Shown: positions 1 through 12,087, counted from the stretch's first letter. The stretch is 64,000 nucleotides of DNA from Perognathus longimembris pacificus (GCF_023159225.1 NC_063166.1:50455649-50519648), one strand, 5' to 3'. Numbers and translations are program-made. The notes: a model not told the origin generated them from the sequence alone.

Positions 1-94
1 AAAGCACACAGCCAGAACCTTAGGAAGTGTGTCTATTGTTAATATGCTCTTGGATGGGGGTGGGGAGGCTGAGCACTGTAACTTAGCTTTTTGG

Positions 95-242
95 CTCAAA
101 GGTGGTTTTCTGCCACTAAAGCAACAGCTCCATTTCTGGCTTTTGGGTGGTTAACTGGAGATGATGAGAGTCCCATGGACTTTTCTGCCTGGGCTGGCTT
201 CGAACTCTGATCCTCAGATCTCAGCTTCCAGACACATTTTGT
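95..242 (-). repeat. SINE fragment, 7SL/B1-like plus Geo dimer
   Basis: Read on the minus strand, this carries the right part of the B1-like monomer (CAGATCTCAG, GAAGCCAGCC and ATGAGAGTCT-type motifs on the plus strand) and the linker before the Geo monomer. It is an old, diverged copy with no clear tail. Confidence 0.7.
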
Positions 243-354
243 ACACACAGTGCTGCATGGAGCTAGAGTCTACCATATTTAATAGTGCAGCTGATGAAAC
301 AATTGCACCTCACAGTAAGATTTATTAAGCAACCTTGATCTAAAAGCCATATTA

Positions 355-432
355 AAGCTTGGATATGGCTCGGTGACATAGCACATGTTTTACACACATC
401 GGGTTCAGCCCCTAGCACTAAAGTAAAACAAA
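355..432 (+). repeat. ID-like (tRNA-Ala derived) SINE monomer, degenerate
   Basis: It resembles the ID core (GGATATGGCTC, then GGGTTCAGCCCCTAGCAC) and ends in an A-rich stretch. The A-box and B-box positions are recognisable but mutated. Confidence 0.5.
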
Positions 433-482
433 CATATGGAAAACATACTTTCCAACTTTCATATTTTTAAACATTAGGCATT

Positions 483-722
483 TAGCTGCATGCCAGTGAC
501 TCATGCCTGTAATCCTAGCAACTCAAGAGGCTGAGATCTAAGGCTTCCAGTTTGAAGCCAGACCTGGAAGACAAATCTGAGACTCTTATCTCCAATTAAC
601 CACCAAAAAGCCAGATGTGGAAGCTGTGGCCATCCTTGAGCAAAAAAGTTAAACAAGAGTGTGAGGCTCTGAGTTCAAGCTCTGCTATGGTCACACACAT
701 TGACGCACACACTCACACACAT
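483..722 (+). repeat. 7SL/B1-like plus Geo dimeric SINE with CA-rich tail
   Basis: The left half has CCTGTAATCCTAGC, GAGGCTGAGATCT and TTTGAAGCCAG. The linker CTCTTATCTCCAATTAACC is diagnostic of this family in the window. A degenerate Geo right half follows (GAGTTCAAGC), then a CA-rich tail instead of poly(A). Confidence 0.8.
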
Positions 723-2730
723 ACACTTCTGCTTTCTTTAGGAGGGATGTGGGTTGACGCAGTAGGTCGGCAGTAAGTCATCTTTCTTAGGATACCAATT
801 CACACAGTTAATCTATATTCCTGTGTAATCCATATTGGCATTTTCTTCATTTAAAAATACTTTATTTTCATATTCAGAACTCCTATGAAGAGAAAAAGAA
901 ATCCAGTTCAACATTTTGATCCCTGGGCATTATCAATTAAGATGCCATGGTAGGTGGCAACCTGACCCATTAGAAGGAGCCATGGTGATTGGCTATTTGC
1001 ACATGAATGTATTGTCTGAAGTCATTACCTATCCAGTATGTTTGTAGCTCAGTAAGATGTCCTTCCTTCATTTTTCTATTACAGCTATCACAATGAATCA
1101 AAACAGACAGACGCAGTTACTGGTTTCCCTCTACTGATAATAAAAAGAAACAGTTTATAAAATCAGATTATATGAAAAATTGCCTAATGATAATAATTTA
1201 TAAGCTCATTGTGGAATAATGATGTATTCAAGAGTTGTCGTTGTATGATGAAAGAAAGGTAATATGAAAGATTCTCTCTGTGAAGAATGACTACAGATGA
1301 ATTGCAATGAGATACAATTCTCTGATAAGGGACAATAAGAACCTCTAGAACTCTTAATAATAGACTACTCAGGGTGAATTGAGGATTGCAATAAAAGCCC
1401 ATAAATTAAAAAGTTTCCATATGATTTCTGATAAAAAAAAAGACACACCAAGGTAAAATGAAGAATCATTGGAATCAACTGATATCCTGCCTATAACCTA
1501 GGAGATCTAATTCTAAAGAACTATACAAAAATATAATTCCTTAAGCTTGGAAGTTTTCAGACCTTGGATTCAACAACTACATCTACCTTTGAAGTCTGTG
1601 GCTGCTAGGGAAAAAAATTAGGAAAGAATTTCCTAAATGGATGAAACACTACTTTCTCACATGGAACTCTGGGGAAATGTGGAAAATGGTGCCTACATTA
1701 AAAGCACATCTTGTTAGTTTGTCAGGAAAGAATGAACTCAACAATCACACATTTTTTACATTTGAAAGAACCAAGACACAAATGAGAAAAATCAGAGCAC
1801 AGGGATGCTAAGCAACGTGTCCAAGGTCAAGTATGTACCAAATGGTAAAGCCACAATTTAAATTTAAGGGCAGGCAAGCTACAAGTTGCTGGTGGGTAAT
1901 TGTCTAGATGCAATACCTTTTTACCATGGCACACTATGCAGCAGCCGTAGGATGAGGTGATGCCAGCCAGTCCCACTTAAAGACTTCAAGTCAGTTCAAG
2001 TTAAATTTTAAAAAGGAAAGAAACTGCATACATGCGATCAAACATAAGAATTAAATCCTGAAAATAAAGACTATGTGTTTCCATGTGCATACTTATGCTT
2101 GTAAAGGTACAGAAAACACAGGCTCTAAATACCTAGAATATACACCAAAGGCTAACAGCAAATACCTCTAGGAAAGGCAAGGGGATTTTGAGTGGGATGG
2201 TAGAGGGGTTCAGGTAGGATTCTTGTCTTTTTCTCTAATTATTGATTGATATCATCTATGGTAATAATAGGTTCTTGAATGGTTTATGGATTAAACAGCT
2301 TATGCTTGTTTCCATAAACACACAGTTATTTATACATCTGAACAAGGTGACTACCTTAAGCCACAAAATCTTTACTGCAATACCAATTTGGATAAAAGAA
2401 ATGAATTTCATTCAGAACTTACAAGTCGTTCAGTGAACTTACTGGCTATTTTTTCCCATCCAGTAGGCTGTCTAACAACATCCCTAACTTCTGCCCACTA
2501 CATGCCAAGATCTACCAGTTACAATGACCAAAAAATATTTTTTAAAAAATTCTCCAAGCATTCCTAAATATCTCTTGGTGGAGAAGAACTTCTTTCTTAT
2601 TACACTAGGAAGAGCTGACATAGGCCCACTGAATGGAACTTTCTGAGCAGAAGATATTTATTCTATGTAAACTCACATAAAAATAGAAAACTGCTTCCAA
2701 GTAGAGATTTTCTACTCAAAGTTCAATTCC
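723..2730. other. No gene or young repeat recognised
   Basis: AT-rich sequence with stops in all frames and only short chance ORFs. Apart from one MIR-like stretch (listed separately) I recognise nothing here. Confidence 0.6.
1783..1872 (-). repeat. MIR-like SINE fragment
   Basis: The plus strand shows the reversed MIR core: an AGAGCACAG-type segment, then AACGTGTCCAAGGTCAAG, resembling the reverse of the MIR 'tgaccttgggcaagt' region. Ancient and diverged. Confidence 0.45.
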
Positions 2731-2734
2731 AAAA

Positions 2735-2862
2735 CTGGGACAGAGAGAGGGAAGGAGTGACATGGTCCAAAAAGAAATGTCTTCTTTACTTGACTTAGGT
2801 AACTGTAACCGCTCTGTACATCACCTTTATAATAACAATAAAAATGTAATAAATAAATAGAT
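2735..2862 (+). repeat. L1-type 3' end (5'-truncated)
   Basis: It has a purine-rich run, then the tail motif GGTAACTGTAACCGCTCTGT, ATCACCTTTATAATAACAAT and A-rich DNA. The same terminal motif recurs at 11.9, 13.5, 14.4, 23.4, 24.0, 39.4 and 54.8 kb. Confidence 0.65.
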
Positions 2863-3507
2863 TATGGATTCCATAAACAAAAGCTCAATTCCAGAAAACA
2901 TAAAGTTTTACATCTTTTTTTTGCAAGGAAGCATGTAGAATTCAACCATGAGTGGTTCTAATGGCCAAGGTTCTGATACTGTCCAAAGAGCTGCCAGAAT
3001 AATACACCCACAGAGCTGACCAGAAAGCCCTCGTCTTTCTTTGGGGGTCTGGCTTCCTGAAACTCCAGGAAAAAAAAATGGCTCCTGACTTCCTCAGGCC
3101 TACTGCTGAACAAAAAATACTTGCTCCTTTACTAGGGGCCAGTCAGTGGATTTCAAAAGCCTTCAGGATTCATTGCCCATCCTTACTCCTACACACACTC
3201 AGTCCTCCTGCTCCATCTTGGACACGTACAAGAACAGGAAGCGTAGGCATCCCTCTTCAAGCAAACAAACAGATTGCTCAGAAGTATCATTGGAAACTAA
3301 GGATGGCTCCGTTTAGAGCATGCAAACAATAACTGAGGCACATCACAATCATTGTATAAGGTTGTTCACAATGAAAATTCCATTCCTTTTATACTGAAAA
3401 TAGAGACCGTGTCCTGAGTCCAAAAGACAATGTCCACCTGTCAAAAACACACAATATTTACAATCCAAACAGCATTCTAGGAAGAATGCCTCTAGCAAAA
3501 AAGTTAA

Positions 3508-3509
<2 letters not shown>
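2863..3509. other. No gene recognised
   Basis: Unique-looking sequence. An 84-codon open frame at 3078-3332 has no recognisable domain and I treat it as chance. Confidence 0.55.

Positions 3510-3550
<41 letters not shown>
3510..3550 (+). repeat. (TG)n microsatellite
   Basis: About 20 uninterrupted TG units. Confidence 0.98.
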
Positions 3551-3552
<2 letters not shown>

Positions 3553-3788
3553 ACTACTCTTTTGGACAGCCTTTCCCTTTGTCTTGCTTTATTTCTTTCC
3601 TCAACAAGGCCCAACAAAGCTCTTCTGTGCTCAGCTCTGACACAATGACCAATTTAGTCTACTTTGAGACCAACCTGAGTCCTTTGGAAATATGGCAAGT
3701 ACTGTACTGCATCTATTTCTAGAAGCAGAAGCAACAAGTGAGCAAGAGGCAAGGGACCAATCCTTTCAACAGGAAATAACAGAATGCT

Positions 3789-3792
<4 letters not shown>

Positions 3793-3869
<77 letters not shown>
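3793..3869 (+). repeat. (CT)n microsatellite at the tail of a SINE
   Basis: About 38 CT units. They directly adjoin the 3' end of the minus-strand SINE at 3876-4118, so on the SINE strand this is a (GA)n tail. Confidence 0.95.
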
Positions 3870-3874
<5 letters not shown>

Positions 3875-3875
3875 A

Positions 3876-4118
3876 GTCAGTCATGGAGTTTAAACTCAGG
3901 GCCTAGTTGCTATCCCTGAGCTCTTTGTGCTCAAGGCTAGTGCTCTACCACTTTGAGCTACAATGCCACTTCTGATTTTTGTTTGGTTAATTGGAGATAA
4001 GAGTCTCACAGGGACTTTTCTCCTTGGAATGGCTTCAAACTGCAGCCCTCAGATATCAGCCTCCCGAGTAGCTAGGATTCCAAGTATGAGCCACTATACC
4101 CAGTGCCCAGCTACACTT
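3876..4118 (-). repeat. 7SL/B1-like plus Geo dimeric SINE
   Basis: On the plus strand it reads Geo first (AAGGCTAGTGCTCTACCAC), then the linker (GGTTAATTGGAGATAAGAGT), then the reversed B1-like half (CCTCCCGAGTAGCTAGGATT). Nearly full length. Confidence 0.88.
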
Positions 4119-6135
4119 TCTGTATCAAAGATTAATAGTATAGCTTAAAATCAAACCATGTTAGGATAATCAGACCATGTTGGGGTAATCCTAACTCCTT
4201 TCCATTTTGTGGTGCTCCCTAGGAAAAGTAGAAAGACAGAAAACATGAATACAAGAGGCAAAATATTAAATATGAGGATCTCACATCTTTCCCATGCTAG
4301 CAATATCCATGTTTGCTCACGGCTAACCAGTCAGAGAAGGAAGATGATTTATTATAAGCTGTTGCAGAATATATTATGCATGGTAGAGGCATGGAAAGGT
4401 CTTTGATATGTATCTGAAAGAGCTTCAAACCCATAAAAGAGATAAATTTTGTATGAAGAGTGTCACTGAGAGGCCGAGAAGAATCTCCAACACATCTTCA
4501 TATCACAGGAATAATGAAGGGCTGCTCTACGCACACAATTCAGGCATTAATTTCACTTAAAGAGGCCATCATTTGCATATTGATGTACCTGATGTTCCAT
4601 TATAAACTGCCTCTGTTATTGGACAATGTAGCTAAAGACTCCATGGTCAAGGCCTTCATGTATGGTTAAGGCCCAGAATTTGTGTTTTCTTGAACATTTC
4701 CCTTGAAAATTCAGATCCGATCTCTGATCCCTTCCTTCCAATCCTTCAAAACCAAATTTTGAATGCATCAAAGTGCTTTTGACTTCTCTGTTAACTTCCA
4801 GCTTCAGTACAATTCCTAGATTCTAACCAAACCTCCTGGGTCTCTCCTGGTCCCTGGATGAGTAGCTGCAGCCTCAACTCCTGGCCTGTTGAAGACTGGC
4901 TTTCACAAAGCCCCAGCCTGCCTTTGGCTTCCCAAAGCCTGTCTCCTTCAATCCAGTCTTTCTTCTCTGGCCAGGATTTAGGCAGAGCAGGTAAGGGCTT
5001 TCCTCGAGAAGCACACAGCTCTCTGGCATACAACCAGTTACTAGGCCAACAACATAATATTTTTCAAGAATGCCTCTTGTTCTTAAATTATGGTTTCCGG
5101 CTCTCCAGGCGGCTGCTACTGTTTGAATTAAGCTGCACCTAATTATAGTTTTCCTTGGTTTAATAAAGAGATATCCAAGTGTACAGAGAGTTGCATACAA
5201 AACAATAATGACGATAGTAGTAAAGTGTCTCTCTAAACATCTACAATTAAGGCATCAGTTGTTAATTGCATTAATTAACCTCCCCCACAAAGCAGCTGGT
5301 GAGGTTTCCACAACAAGGACAAAGGAAAGACAATTCCCAGAAGTGCCTGGGTTAGCAGCTTTCTAGAAAGCCGGTCCGCTGGGTTACCAGCACCCTGCAC
5401 TTCCTAACATAGGCACATTTCTGCTCAGCTGCCTACCACTCAGAGATGGGGTCCAACCTTCACTGCTGCAGGAGGAGTCCAGCACTAGGGCCGAAGCTCG
5501 CAGGGGCACAAAAGCCTGATGGAAGGACTGAATGCTATACAGAGCTAAAAGGAGGTTCTACTGGGAGGCCAGTCACAGAAACACCACCAACAATAACAGT
5601 GACTCCGATGGATTCAGGACTCAATTTCCAAAGCTGGAGGACCCAACTCAGAGCACGAGACTTCAGTGGAATCCCAGTCCTAAACAAGGCTGCTCTTCCC
5701 CAGTGGGACATGATTTTGTAGAGATGCACATCCTCACAAGTCCTGGGAACTCTAGGGGCATGGATTCTTCTCTCTGAACAAAACAAAAACAGGACAAGAT
5801 GCTATTCAACCCTTCTCAAGATCCCTGTATAAGCAGAGCTGGGGCTAGGTTGTAGCTTCCTGCCTGTGCTCTGTAAGCAACTAAGAACATGAGGTGACAT
5901 GAATTCCTGTCCAAGGAATTAAATTTCCTCTCCCCAATTATAAAGTTTATAAATTATACTCAGGATAAATTATACTTTTTCTCCAAGTTTAGTACTTTGG
6001 CTAATTCTGTTTTTTAAAAGATAATCAACACAAAGAATGAAGTTTCCTGTTAATAAATCTCTGTGGTGCACCTGATACATGGCAGGCATTGGAATAGGTA
6101 TTAAGGATGAAACAAAAGAAAAAAAAATTTTAAAG
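4119..6135. other. No gene recognised
   Basis: Unique-looking sequence with several overlapping open frames of 80-108 codons on both strands (4.8-5.8 kb). None has a recognisable domain, and the same stretch is open in opposing frames, which argues for GC-rich chance openness. An unrecognised exon cannot be excluded. Confidence 0.5.
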
Positions 6136-6482
6136 AGCTGGGTGTCAATGGTTCATGACTATAATCCTAGAGGCTCTGGAGGCTGAGACCTGAGAACTGA
6201 GGTTCAAAGGAAGCTAGGGTAGATAAATTTAAGAGACACTTATTCTAATTAACCAGAAAAAGGCCAAGTTTTGGTGGCTCATACTGGTAAATCTACCTAC
6301 TTAGAAGGCTGAGAATCGTGATTGAAACAAAGCTAGTCTGGGCAGAAAGCTCCAATAAACCAACAAAAAGCTAGAGTGGAGGTAGGACCCAAATACCTAG
6401 AGCATCCATCTTAAGGAAAAACATAACCTAGAGTGTGACACTCTGTGTTCAAGCACACGTGCGTGCACGCGCGCACACACAC
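6136..6482 (+). repeat. Compound old SINEs (B1-like, then B1-like plus Geo)
   Basis: Two diverged B1-like monomers follow each other (ATAATCCTAGAGGCTCTGG at 6161; TTGGTGGCTCATACTGG at 6276). A decayed Geo half follows, ending GTGTTCAAGCACAC and a mixed CA/CG tail. Confidence 0.65.
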
Positions 6483-6585
6483 AGAACAGATTGGTGAGAT
6501 GAGCTGTGTGTCACCTCACTTACTGCTATAGTCTCTATTGCCTCTTGAACCTTGAGGAGCAGAAGGTTTCCATCCACAAACCTAA

Positions 6586-6722
6586 ACCCAAATCCCAGCT
6601 GTGCCCTCCAGTAGCCTGTTGACCTCAAGCTCTTCCCCTATAAAATGGGGGCTGGAACTATCCCTGCCCCTCCAGATCACTGAAAGGGATAAATAAATGA
6701 GATCTTACACAAATAAAACACC
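6586..6722 (+). repeat. MIR SINE
   Basis: The order of motifs matches the MIR consensus: AATCCCAGCTGTGCCCTCCA, GTTGACCTCAAGCTCTTCCC, TATAAAATGGGGGCTGGAAC, then AAATGAGATCTTACAC. Ancient mammal-wide SINE in plus orientation. Confidence 0.75.
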
Positions 6723-6724
6723 CC

Positions 6725-8205
6725 AGTCCACACATGGCCCATGGTACATGCAAAGCACAGACTGTGATTTTCCAAAATGCGAAGTTGAAGTGTGACGCAT
6801 GAGCAAGTTCGCACCTTTGTCTTTGAGAAGATTCTGTATATATTTGAAAGATCCATGATACTGATCTTTTGAAATTGCCTTTGCTCTCTGCTCACAGCTC
6901 TGGCTGCATTAAAAAAAAAAAAGTGTCCTTTCTCATGTCCCTAATGGCTTAGGTCATGTTGCTCGTCCACATAAAAAAGCCCTTTCAAGAATCATAACCC
7001 AAAGCAGCTTTTGGGCCAGCAGCTCATCCCTTCTGAAGGGTCCCAAGGCAGCCACATACATGTGCCCTGATGTCTCATTTTCCTCCTTGGGTCAAAGTTC
7101 TACCTGTGGTAATTAGCAAGATTGGTCCCAGACCCAACAGAGATGATGCCATCAGAAGACCAAAGAGTCCCCTCCAGCGCGCCACAGGGAAAAAGTGTCT
7201 GTGATTTTCTGCTGAGCCTGCTCTGCAAAGCCGTCTTCTATAAGCTCTGTGGAAAACTCCAATTTATTAACTGATTTCAACAGAAAAAGACCCTCTCAAA
7301 AGGCTCCTTGACAGCTACCGTGGCCACAGCACAGCCTTATCCTGATCGTTCATTACCCGGCTTTTACTGGGAGAGAAAGAAAAAGAAGAGAGAGAGCGCA
7401 CTTTGTTTTCATGGATATAAGCTCACAGAAAGCTTTCATACTCAAGAAACAAAGATTTAAAAGAAAAATAAAACCTTAATACACTACAGACTGGAAGATA
7501 GGTAGATACACTTGAAAGCACTAAGGTAATCTTCATTCTCTCTGTAGCAGCCATATTTCCCTCATTATTGCCAGATACCAGTCTTTGCCAGCTGTGGGAA
7601 AGATGTATGTGGCATCTGTTATAAAAATAGTGTTAATACAATGCATCTAGCCTCCTACCATAACACTGATGGTAGAGGGTTAAATCTGCTGCAGCCCAAC
7701 TCCGACTCACTATACCCAAGATTCATCCCAATACCAGTTCTTCCCTGAAGCAGAAACGTTTGGTTGACAATGTTAATGGATGGATGCAAATGAAAACAAA
7801 CTAGCTGGGAGGGTACAGAGAAGGCAGATCACCTGAGCCTGCCAGCAGCCTGTCTCCTCTACCCCAGGTGACAACAATGCCTAGGGACATGCTAGTCTGG
7901 TGTCCAGATCTGCCTGGTTGACACAATATTTGCTTCATAGTTTAAAATTTCTTGTGTTTCAGATTAAAATATAGACTTCCAGCTCTCCGATCAAAACTCA
8001 GTAATTTGGACAAAATCAAGTCTCACCAGTAGCATCGGCAGATGAGTAGCAAGTAGAAGTTACAAGTTCCATCCTAGCAAGCTTCCCACCCCAGAGCAAG
8101 ATCAGCAGAAAGAAAGGAACTGTGACCCAAGTCACCTACCGCCAGACCTGGGCTGTCAGAGACCTGAATGGATAAACAGGAAAAGGGAGGTGTTTTAAGA
8201 AACAA
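6725..8205. other. No gene recognised
   Basis: Unique-looking sequence of mixed composition with only short open frames. No repeat family or exon recognised. Confidence 0.55.
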
Positions 8206-8208
8206 TTG

Positions 8209-8522
8209 AATTCTAGGCACAGCTGCTCAAGCCTGTAGAGATTGAAGGATTATGGTTTGAGGCCAGCCTGGGTATATAAATTTGAGAGATTCCATCCCAC
8301 TCAGAAGCTAAGCATGGTGCTTCCCTCCTGTTATCCCAGCTATGGGGCAGTCCTTTCCATCTGTCATCCTCAGTGATAAGGGAAGAACAATGACTCCACT
8401 GGCCTAGGCATAAAGTGAGACCCCACTCTTGAAAATAAGGCAAAAAGGGATTGGAGGCATGACTCCAGGGGTAGAGCATCTGCCTAGCAAGCACAAGGGC
8501 CTGAGTTCAATTTCTAGTAGCA
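8209..8522 (+). repeat. B1-like plus ID/Geo-like compound SINE
   Basis: It has a B1-like segment (TTTGAGGCCAGCCTGGG), a second one near 8320, and an ID-type 3' part (GGGTAGAGCATCTGCCTAGC, GAGTTCAATT). Its A-rich 3' end runs directly into the GGAA array. Confidence 0.6.
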
Positions 8523-8777
8523 CAAGAAAGAAGGAAGGAAGGAAGGAAAGAAAGGAGGGAGGGAGGGAGGGAGCGAGGGAGGGAGGGAGAGAGAGAGAGA
8601 AAGAAAGAAAGAAAGAGAGAGAGAGAAAGGGAGAGAGGGAGAGAGGGAGGGAGGGAGGAGGGAGGGAGGGAGGGAGGTGAGAAGAAGGAAGGAAGGAAGG
8701 AAGGAAGGAAGGAAGGAAGGAAGGAAGGAAGGAAGGAAGGAGGAAGGAGAGGGAGGGAGCGAGCGAGGGAGGGAGAG

Positions 8778-8851
<74 letters not shown>

Positions 8852-9016
8852 GGAGAGAGGGAGGGAGGGAGGGAGGGGGGAGGGGGGGAGGGAGGGAGGT
8901 GAGAAAAAGGAAGGAAGGAAGGAAGGAAGGAAGGAAGGAAGGAAGGAAGGAAGGAAGGAAGGAAGGAAGGAAGGAAGGAAGGAAAGAAGGAAGGAAGGAA
9001 GGAAAGGGAAGGAGGA
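8523..9016 (+). repeat. ~0.5-kb purine array: GGAA, GGGA, GAAA blocks
   Basis: An almost pure purine strand with blocks of GGAA, GGGA/GGGAGG, GAAA and GA. A higher-order order is visible: GGAA, GGGA/GA, GAAA, GGGA, GGAA, with a similar block order seen twice. Open frames on both strands here are artefacts of the repeat. Confidence 0.97.
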
Positions 9017-9583
9017 AAGCAATTAACCTAAAATACTCTCAATCCTCCTTATTTGTGGATTCTATAATTGTGCAGATATTCACTAAAGTTTATTTATAAC
9101 TCCAGTTGAACATGCTTCATTTTCCCAGTCATTCAAGACACATGCAGAACCGTAATAAGTTTGAGTTGACAACACACCAGCTCCCAGCTGAGGAGGAGCA
9201 AGATGCCTCTTCTTGGCCCAGATCCCACACTGCACATGAGTAATGATCTGTGAGGGAGAGGAAGTAGATGATTAAAATGGCCCCAAGAATAGGCCCACAA
9301 GAAGACGCTAACATGTCTCACAGAGAAAAGTCAGTGTGCTGGGTCCACTTTTATCATGTGTGAGTTAGAGCTTTGTTCAGGTGTGATAGTAAAGAGTTCA
9401 ATGTTAATACACTAGAATGTCTACTAGATGAGAAATGTTTTACCAGACATACCCATCAGGTGGAGTTCTGCCTGATAGGTTGACAACATGAGTAATAGCA
9501 GAGGCTGTTAGGAATAGAACTCAGCATTTCCCCTTGGAGCCTGGGGTCAACTTGTGCTAATTAAGTGCTCACAAAGCCTTTAT
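9017..9583. other. No gene recognised
   Basis: Unique-looking sequence between the purine array and the SINE at 9.6 kb. Confidence 0.5.
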
Positions 9584-9597
9584 AGAACACCATTACA

Positions 9598-9779
9598 GGG
9601 CTGGGAATATGGCTTAGTGGCAAGAGTGCTTGCCTTGTATCCATGAAGCCCAGTACCACATCTACAGAAAACGGCCAGAAGCGGTGCTGTGGCTCAAGTG
9701 GCAGAGTGCTAGCCTTGAACACAAAGAAGCCAGGGACAGTGTTCCGGCCGAATCCAAGGCCCAGGACTGGCCAAAAAAA
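9598..9779 (+). repeat. IDL-Geo-type dimeric SINE with 14-bp target duplication
   Basis: The left ID-like monomer (GGGCTGGGAATATGGCTTAG) is followed by the Geo monomer (GCTGTGGCTCAAGTGGCAGA) and poly(A). The duplication AGAACACCATTACA is at 9584-9597 and 9780-9793, which proves retrotransposition. Confidence 0.95.
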
Positions 9780-9793
9780 AGAACACCATTACA

Positions 9794-10240
9794 ATCTTCA
9801 GTGATGAGATTTCAAGTCAGTCTGCCTAGAGAGGCTGGCTATCAAGGAGAAAGGAGAAGATTAGAACTGGCACGGTTTCTCTTGTTACTTCAGGGGTTCC
9901 ATGTAGCTGGGTTTGTTCAAAAAAAGTTTGAGTCTCTTCCTGGAAGCAGAAGGGAGCAAGTGCCCAGCTGCTTCTAGCCTTGGGTCAACGCTGGGCTGCC
10001 TTCCCCTTCCAACGGGAGCCTCTTTTTCTGTCCTGTAAGTGCCTGCCCCATTTTGCTATGTCTGGAGCCTCATGCTGAGCCTCTATCCCTTGATCCTGGT
10101 GTCCCCTGCTTTTGGAGATGGTGTTTGCAGTACCAGGTCAGAAGGCAGACCACAACTGCTTGACAAGTATTTGGCATCTGAGAGGAGAAGTACAAGGGTT
10201 AATGCATTGTTTCAGCAGCTGCAGCATCACCATGGTCATT
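9794..10240. other. No gene recognised
   Basis: Unique-looking sequence. A 115-codon frame starting at 9630 is mostly SINE, so it is not a gene. Confidence 0.55.
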
Positions 10241-10437
10241 TCTTTTTTTCCAGTCCTGAGGCTTGAACTCAGGGCCTGGGCACTGTCCCTGAGCTTCTTT
10301 TGTTCAAGGCTAGCACTCTACAAATTGAGCCACAGCACCACTTCCAGTTTTTTCTATTCATGTGGTACTGAGGAATCAAACCCAGGGCTTCATGCACGCT
10401 AGGCAAGCACTCTACCACTAAGTCACATTCCCAACCC
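10241..10437 (-). repeat. IDL-Geo-type dimeric SINE
   Basis: The plus strand reads the T-rich tail, CTTGAACTCAGGGCCTGGGC (Geo B box region), then GGCAAGCACTCTACCACTAA (ID-like A box) and ends CCCAACCCC. Confidence 0.92.
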
Positions 10438-10995
10438 CACCGTCATCATTTCTTTAAGCATTTCCAGCTTGCTTTTTTTTGGAGGGGTGGGGGGGGTGGG
10501 AGGACATTAACTGTAAAAAGAATGCATTATCTCCAGACTTTTGGTGGTAAGCCCTCTTTCTTGAACAAATCAGCCTATCCAAAACTAAAGCCTAGTTACC
10601 CAGGCTGGACACTGAACATTCCTGAGGAAGGAGGATGCTACTCACGTTCTTTGGAAGCAGGGACACACTGCAAACACACAGCTTCCCATGGTATCACGTA
10701 AGCCTCCAGCTGTGTTCGCCTCCAGCACGCCACTTGAACTTCACAGATAGCAGGAAGGAAGTGTTTCCTCTTTCCTCTAGAGAGGTTTATCACCTAGCCG
10801 CCATTGTCCCAGTGCTTCCCAAGCATGCTACCGTTTTTGTTGTTTTCCGGAAGCAGCTGAAACATCCTGAGCCTCTGAGCAGTGGTGAAAATCTCACCCC
10901 AGCAGTCCACGTATAGCAGAGTGCCTGCCTCTGACCAGTGCCAGGAGATGGGACGTCACTGCCTCTTATGATACCCCACTCTCATCCTGACCTCA
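10438..10995. other. No gene recognised
   Basis: Unique-looking sequence with a G-rich run near 10480-10502. Confidence 0.5.
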
Positions 10996-10997
10996 GG

Positions 10998-11332
10998 GTG
11001 CTGAGGAAGGGGGTGGAAGAACAGGATAGGAAGATAAGAGGGAAGACAGAAAGGAGGAATGGAGAAAGAAAGGGTGGAAAGGAAGGAGGATGAGGATGAG
11101 GAAGAGAAACAAACAAAAAGAGGAAGAGAGAAAGAAAAGGAGGGGGTGGAGAAGAGAGGAAGAAGCAAGGAAAGGGAGAAAACAATGGGAGAAGGAGGGA
11201 GAAGGGTAGAAGGAGGAAGGGAGGAAGGTAAGAGAGGGAGGAAGTGATAAGAAGGGGAGGGAATAGGAAGGAGAGGGAGGGAGGATATGATATGGAAGGA
11301 AAGGTGAAGAGAGAGAAGGGAAGCAGTGAGCT
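10998..11332 (+). repeat. Imperfect polypurine (GA-rich) tract
   Basis: About 335 bp of nearly all purine without a fixed repeat unit. Three overlapping long frames on the minus strand and one on the plus strand here are low-complexity artefacts. Confidence 0.92.
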
Positions 11333-11940
11333 AGGCAATGCACCACAATCATTATTTAGTAGGTGGATGCTCTCTGAAGTCTTATTATTTAAACCTTGAA
11401 AAACTCAAGGTGAAGGGCTGTGTTTCTGATTTTAGCCAAAACATAAGCATGACCACAAGCCTAACCATGACAGCATCAACTCTATAGTTTACACAAGTTA
11501 CATTTCTGGCCCCCTCCACATCTGACTTGAGGCTTGATCCAATTACGTATTGCTAAAATATAAACCACCCCAAACTCAGGGAGACTTAACCCAAACATTT
11601 TATGGAGTCTTACAGTGGACTCTAGGGGTCCAGACTTCTAGCTGAGGGGAATTTATGGTCATGTTTAATAGACAGTCATGGGAAAGGATGGAGACAGGAG
11701 GGCTGGACACTGGGTCACAGGAGGCTCCTCCTCCAAAGATACCCCATGTCTGGTATCTTTGTAGAACAACTCAGTGCAGGACTGGGCAGGACAGTGTCCA
11801 CCAGAGTACTGACGATGGTCTCTTTCCAAGGACTCAGCCTCCTTGAAGCCTGAAGAAATAAGTGAAGAGAGCCAAGAAATCTATAGACACCAGAGACTGC
11901 TATAGCCCTTCAAAGGCAGGGCAGAGCAAAGGCCACATGT
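11333..11940. other. No gene recognised; possible old transposon trace
   Basis: Around 11540-11600 the text (AAACCACCCCAAACTCAGGG then a cttaca-type motif) vaguely resembles a common ancient repeat, but I cannot name it. Confidence 0.4.
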
Positions 11941-11942
11941 AG

Positions 11943-12060
11943 CTGTGTAAGAGTACAAAGAGTACAAGAAATGTATCCAATGCCTAACGTATGAAACTGT
12001 AACCTCTATGTACATCAGTTTTATAATAAAAACCTTAAAAAAATAAAAAGAAAGAAGAAA
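11943..12060 (+). repeat. L1-type 3' end, strongly 5'-truncated
   Basis: It contains AAATGTATCCAATGCCTAAC, GAAACTGTAACCTC and TTTTATAATAAAAACC, then an A-rich tail. Same terminal motif as the copies at 13.5 and 14.4 kb. Confidence 0.75.
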
Positions 12061-12087
12061 AAAAAAAGAAGATGCTGAGTGAGTCTT

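Noticed and set aside
4791..5786. Cluster of overlapping 80-108-codon frames as a host exon
   Set aside because: Frames overlap on opposite strands without recognisable domains, so support is insufficient.
8429..9099. Long Arg/Lys/Glu/Gly-rich and Pro/Ser/Leu-rich frames
   Set aside because: They are translations of GGAA/GAAA repeats on both strands. The same applies at 10956-11352, 29473-29808, 32361-32739, 36631-36883 and 37291-37665.
9630..9977. 115-codon frame sharing a recurring peptide with frames at 15309, 53585 and 59219
   Set aside because: The shared peptide comes from the IDL-Geo SINE itself, not from a gene family.
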